From CAIUSP01 sp040375675 (lineage in GTDB: Bacteria; Actinomycetota; Thermoleophilia; Solirubrobacterales; 70-9), in assembly GCA_040375675.1 (NCBI GenBank), contig JBEIRY010000051.1, positions 1 through 11,850 on the forward strand: 11,850 nt of DNA, given 5' to 3'. Shown here one piece after another: positions 8,902-11,850 of this stretch. How positions within the stretch are numbered: position 1 is the stretch's first letter; each line of letters begins with the position of its first letter. The notes under the pieces were generated by a model, which saw nothing but the letters and a program-made list of their open reading frames with translations, did no database searches and was not told the origin of the DNA. Both the position numbers and the translations under genes were made by a program.

Positions 8902-8910
8902 AAGATAGCA
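8902..8910 (-). promoter_or_regulatory. fusA: Candidate extended -10 promoter for fusA
   Basis: The minus strand reads TGC-TATCTT (8910-8902), an extended -10 form that also fits the TAnnnT pattern of actinobacterial promoters. No good -35 element stands 17 nt upstream. Transcription would begin near 8895 and give a leader of about 200 nt carrying the dyad, the small hairpin and the terminator-like hairpin. Inverted repeats GCGTGGG (8919-8925) and CCCACGC (8950-8956), centres 31 bp apart, flank the -35 region. This is inference from sequence pattern only. Confidence 0.3.
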
Positions 8911-8982
8911 GCAGGCAGGCGTGGGCGCAGGAATGCTCGGTTCATCCGTCCCACGCTCAGAGGACTATCTCCCAAGACACCA

Positions 8983-10626
8983 ATGACCAAGACCTTCGGT
9001 AATCGCATCGAGATCTCCCGCCTGGCCGCAGCCGCCTATGGGCTGATCGTCCTGATCTGGGTGATCCGTATGGCTGTGGAGGGATTGAACGGGCCGGTCT
9101 TTTCCGATGCCGGCGCCTATCTCTACGCAGGAAACTCGCTGATCACCGGACACGGGTTGACCGCTCCGGACGGGAATCTCTTCCATCCCCACGGTCCCGT
9201 AGGACCGGTTCTGATCGCACTGTCGAGCCAACTACTGGGGACCGATCCCTTCACCGGCCCAAAGCTCGTAATCGCCCTGATCTTCCTGGCATCACTGCTC
9301 GGCACGGTGCGGATCGGTCAGCTGCTCGGAGGCGATCCGGGTGCGCTCTGCACTGCCGCCGCAATCGCCGCTGTTCCATTCATCTGGAGCGGTTTCCTAG
9401 AGGTGCTGATCGATCAGCCGCAGCTCGGGCTGATCGTGGCGGTGATCCTGCTGCTCATGATTCCGACTACGGCGAGAGTCGCGGGCGCCGGGGTCCTGTT
9501 CGGGATCTGCATCTTGACCAAGGAAACGATCGCGCTGGCCGCAGTGATGCCGCTCGCCTGGATTGGCGTGATGCCTCGACGCGAGGTCCAGCGGATCGTC
9601 TTGATCTTTGCGGGCGCGATTTTCGCAACCGCATTCTGGTGGTGGGTTGTGGTCTGGATTGACAGCGGGGTGATCTTCCCCTTCGATCAGATCGGCCGGG
9701 TTGGTAGCCGCTCCACCGAGCGGTTCGGTATTGGCGGGCCGGAAATCCTGAGCTTCATCATCCTGATCCTCGCTTGGGTCTGGTTCGTGAAGCGAGAGAG
9801 ACACAGCGCTCGAGCGCGCCTGGTGATGCTTGCCGGTCTCGGGATGATCCTTCCCACGATCATCGCCGTCTCTAACCAACTCGACTTCCGTCAACTCCTG
9901 CTGATCAGCGCGCTTTCATGTGTCGCCGGCGGAGTTGCCCTTGCAGGGTGGCTGCAAGAACAATCTGGCTCGCAGCGAAAGGTGGGCTCTTACCGCGCCT
10001 TCAATGTCACGACCGGCGCGATCATCGCGCTCGCGATTGCTTTGACGGTGAGGGCGCAGATAATCACTCAGCCCGGAGAGCCATTGAACCTCGGCACCAT
10101 CGTCTGGTGGCTGAACGAGAGCACGGTTCCGGAAGAACAGATCGCGATCACCTATGCCTACCGACGGGAGATCCTCTCGCGGGTCGACCACCCGCTGCGT
10201 ATCGGCACCGTGATCGACCTGCGAAGCGGGGTCGAGAGGACGAACGAGAGTCGCGACACCCCGCTGCGTTTAGCTGGATGTGGCTACTGCCTCGAGGGTG
10301 AAACCGCCGCTCAACGTGGGGAAAAGGCCGCAGACAGCGGATGGGTAGATCTGATCTCGGTCAGGAGGGCGCTGGTGGAACCCGGCAACGAGCTGATCGT
10401 GATTGCGCGCGCGCCCTCGCTGGCAAAGGTTCTGATCAAGTACTTCCCTGCGATTCGCTTCAAGTACCACGACGCTCAGGGAATCAACGTCTTCGTGCTC
10501 CAAGTCGATCACGAGCGGCTGCCGAGCGAGGCAGAGATCGACCGGATCCTGAGACGCCACGCCGGCGACCTGCTGCTGGATCTGCCTACCCCTAGTCGAC
10601 AGGAGGCAAACAGCCCCGACGGTTAG
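8983..10626 (+). CDS. GT-C-type integral membrane glycosyltransferase (ArnT/PMT-like)
   Basis: The 547-residue product is a polytopic membrane protein with about nine to eleven hydrophobic segments between residues 15 and 360, then a soluble C-terminal part of about 185 residues. After the first segment comes a long extracytoplasmic loop, FSDAGAYLYAGNSLITGHGL, with an Asp (42) where GT-C enzymes keep a catalytic or metal-binding acid. A HPHGPVGP motif (about 68-75) starts the next amphipathic segment, and LTKE (178-181) is also GT-C-like. Such enzymes transfer a sugar from a polyprenyl-phosphate donor outside the membrane (family knowledge); the substrate here is unknown. The ATG at 8983 lacks a good Shine-Dalgarno, so the start is moderately sure. 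It is divergent from fusA and its 3' end overlaps the convergent gene by 35 bp. Confidence 0.72.
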   Translation: MTKTFGNRIEISRLAAAAYGLIVLIWVIRMAVEGLNGPVFSDAGAYLYAGNSLITGHGLTAPDGNLFHPHGPVGPVLIALSSQLLGTDPFTGPKLVIALIFLASLLGTVRIGQLLGGDPGALCTAAAIAAVPFIWSGFLEVLIDQPQLGLIVAVILLLMIPTTARVAGAGVLFGICILTKETIALAAVMPLAWIGVMPRREVQRIVLIFAGAIFATAFWWWVVVWIDSGVIFPFDQIGRVGSRSTERFGIGGPEILSFIILILAWVWFVKRERHSARARLVMLAGLGMILPTIIAVSNQLDFRQLLLISALSCVAGGVALAGWLQEQSGSQRKVGSYRAFNVTTGAIIALAIALTVRAQIITQPGEPLNLGTIVWWLNESTVPEEQIAITYAYRREILSRVDHPLRIGTVIDLRSGVERTNESRDTPLRLAGCGYCLEGETAAQRGEKAADSGWVDLISVRRALVEPGNELIVIARAPSLAKVLIKYFPAIRFKYHDAQGINVFVLQVDHERLPSEAEIDRILRRHAGDLLLDLPTPSRQEANSPDG

Positions 10627-11850
10627 GCAGTACCCGGTAGTAGTTGACCAACCCGTAGCTGTCGTACTTTTCGAGGAACCTCGCGCGGGCTATTGGCCTC
10701 GACGATGCAACGGTCGAGTAGACGACATACCTGAGGGAGGAGTTCGACTTGCGATCCGGGGTCGCAACGACGACCTCTATGCCCTGATCTTCGATCACCC
10801 GCTCGAGTTCCCGACAACTACGCACCGCCCGAAAGCCTCCGTGAGGCTGCTCGATGCCGATGTAGGTTGCCTTGGTACCGAAGTCAGCTCCCCGAAGCCG
10901 GTATTGCGCGAGCGCCGCGAGTTGTCCTGTGAACCCGACCCTCGTGCCGTCGAGACGGCTCGCCTCTGCCTGGAGGCGAAGGTCGCCGAGGTAGTAGCTG
11001 GGTGTCTCTCCGGTCGGTCGCTCGAGGTAGCGGGCGCGGTCGGCGAGACCGATCGAGAAGATCGCGAGAGCGAAAGCACCGACCACGACCGGGATGACCA
11101 GCTGCGGGCGTCTGCGCAGCAAGACGATTGCCGCTGACACGAGAACCACCGCGCCTGCAATCCAGGCCGCGTCCAGTGTTCTCCAGACGAAGAGCACACT
11201 CGAGGTCACAGTCGTTGCGACCGCCAGGATCAAAAAGAATGCTGGGAGCCAGCGGTAGGTTCGGCCTCGGGGATCCAATCCTCCTGCCCAGCTGGCAACC
11301 GCTGTAAGTCCGAGTGCCAACGCAGGCGCCAGGTAACGGAGGTTCCATTCGAACCCGACCGGAAAGCCGTCAGGTCCTGCGGCTGAGAAGGGTGTCACCA
11401 GATAGACGGCTGCTCCGATCAGAGCGGCTGCACCTATCGCGCGATTGCGCGAACCCCCGAACAGAAAGGCGCGCACCACACCGAACACTGCAAGCAACAG
11501 GACGAGCGACCAGCTCCAACCGAGCGCCTTGTGAAGGGCTGGAAGGAAGTAATCCACGACGGCGGTGCCGCTCGGGTTGAGCAGATAGTGCGAAACGCTG
11601 AACGGAGAGCGCCCCTCGAATCCACGCGCAGGAGCCGGCAGATCGATCGGACCAATCCCGTGGATGAAGGGAAGTGGATTGCCCGCGAGAATCAGGTTCC
11701 GCAACTCCCAAGGCAGGCCGATCACGATCAGCCCAACGAAGTACAGCAACGATCCACGTCGTGCGGCGGGAGTCCGCCAACCCTCATAGTGCACCCAGAC
11801 AGAGAGGTCCGCGATCGGCGCGCCATCGGTCAACTTGATGCCTATTGCCA
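10592..11850 (-). CDS. Second GT-C-like membrane protein (C-terminal part, runs off right edge)
   Basis: The frame is open to the right edge, with no ATG near it; a TTG at 11833 is the first possible start, but the context says the N-terminus is missing. The visible 418 or so residues open with a GIKL stretch, then a hydrophobic segment leading into GLPWELRNLILAGNPLPF, the P-W-x-R-N...G-N-P motif typical of the middle of DUF2029/GT-C membrane proteins. About six hydrophobic segments follow, to roughly residue 262 from the TTG. A soluble C-terminal domain (about 280-413) has a Rossmann-like DGTRVGFTGQ start and a GIEVVVATPD strand. Likely a lipid-linked-sugar transferase or related envelope protein; the substrate is unknown. 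It converges on, and overlaps, the preceding plus-strand gene. Confidence 0.65.
   Translation of the reverse strand, partial: AIGIKLTDGAPIADLSVWVHYEGWRTPAARRGSLLYFVGLIVIGLPWELRNLILAGNPLPFIHGIGPIDLPAPARGFEGRSPFSVSHYLLNPSGTAVVDYFLPALHKALGWSWSLVLLLAVFGVVRAFLFGGSRNRAIGAAALIGAAVYLVTPFSAAGPDGFPVGFEWNLRYLAPALALGLTAVASWAGGLDPRGRTYRWLPAFFLILAVATTVTSSVLFVWRTLDAAWIAGAVVLVSAAIVLLRRRPQLVIPVVVGAFALAIFSIGLADRARYLERPTGETPSYYLGDLRLQAEASRLDGTRVGFTGQLAALAQYRLRGADFGTKATYIGIEQPHGGFRAVRSCRELERVIEDQGIEVVVATPDRKSNSSLRYVVYSTVASSRPIARARFLEKYDSYGLVNYYRVLPNRRGCLPPVD

Noticed and set aside
8692..8982. tRNA, IS end or attachment site at the fusA / membrane-gene junction
   Set aside because: No cloverleaf, no terminal inverted repeats with a transposase, and no flanking direct repeats were found.

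Overview
The window is a core ribosomal-protein and elongation-factor locus on the minus strand (1-8691), joined to two cell-envelope membrane-protein genes (8983-11850). It is GC-rich, and the genes are packed with start/stop overlaps. The order fusA-tuf-rpsJ-rplC-rplD-rplW-rplB-rpsS-rplV-rpsC-rplP-rpmC-(rpsQ) is the classical end of the str operon running directly into the S10 operon. Protein style points to an Actinomycetota-like bacterium, possibly a deep-branching class such as Thermoleophilia: a 394-residue EF-Tu, an Ala/Lys-rich tail on L22 and acidic additions on L3, L4 and S17. This placement is inferred from memory of families, not from a search.

Layout. Positions 1-5089 (minus) hold eleven ribosomal-protein genes, the last (rpsQ) cut by the left edge. 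Almost every junction is a TGATG, TAATG, GTGA or 8-nt overlap, or a gap of 2-3 nt, so the genes are probably translationally coupled. Positions 5090-5245 form a structured leader between tuf and rpsJ, with a UUCG-capped hairpin, a competing pairing arm and a strong hairpin just after the tuf stop. Then come tuf (5246-6430), a 149-nt spacer with alternative hairpins, and fusA (6580-8691). The 291-nt divergent spacer 8692-8982 holds a terminator-like hairpin with a T run in the fusA leader and a possible promoter. rpsL and rpsG, which usually precede fusA, are absent.

The right part carries a complete plus-strand integral membrane protein of GT-C glycosyltransferase type (8983-10626). Converging on it, with a 35-bp 3' overlap, is the C-terminal part of a second GT-C-like membrane protein on the minus strand that runs off the right edge.

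Together the left genes build both ribosomal subunits and supply EF-Tu and EF-G, so coordinate expression is expected. The two membrane proteins probably act on lipid-linked sugars and are not functionally tied to translation. I see no defence, mobile or otherwise exotic gene system. The points of real interest are regulatory RNA candidates in the three leaders/spacers and the low-complexity charged extensions on several ribosomal proteins.
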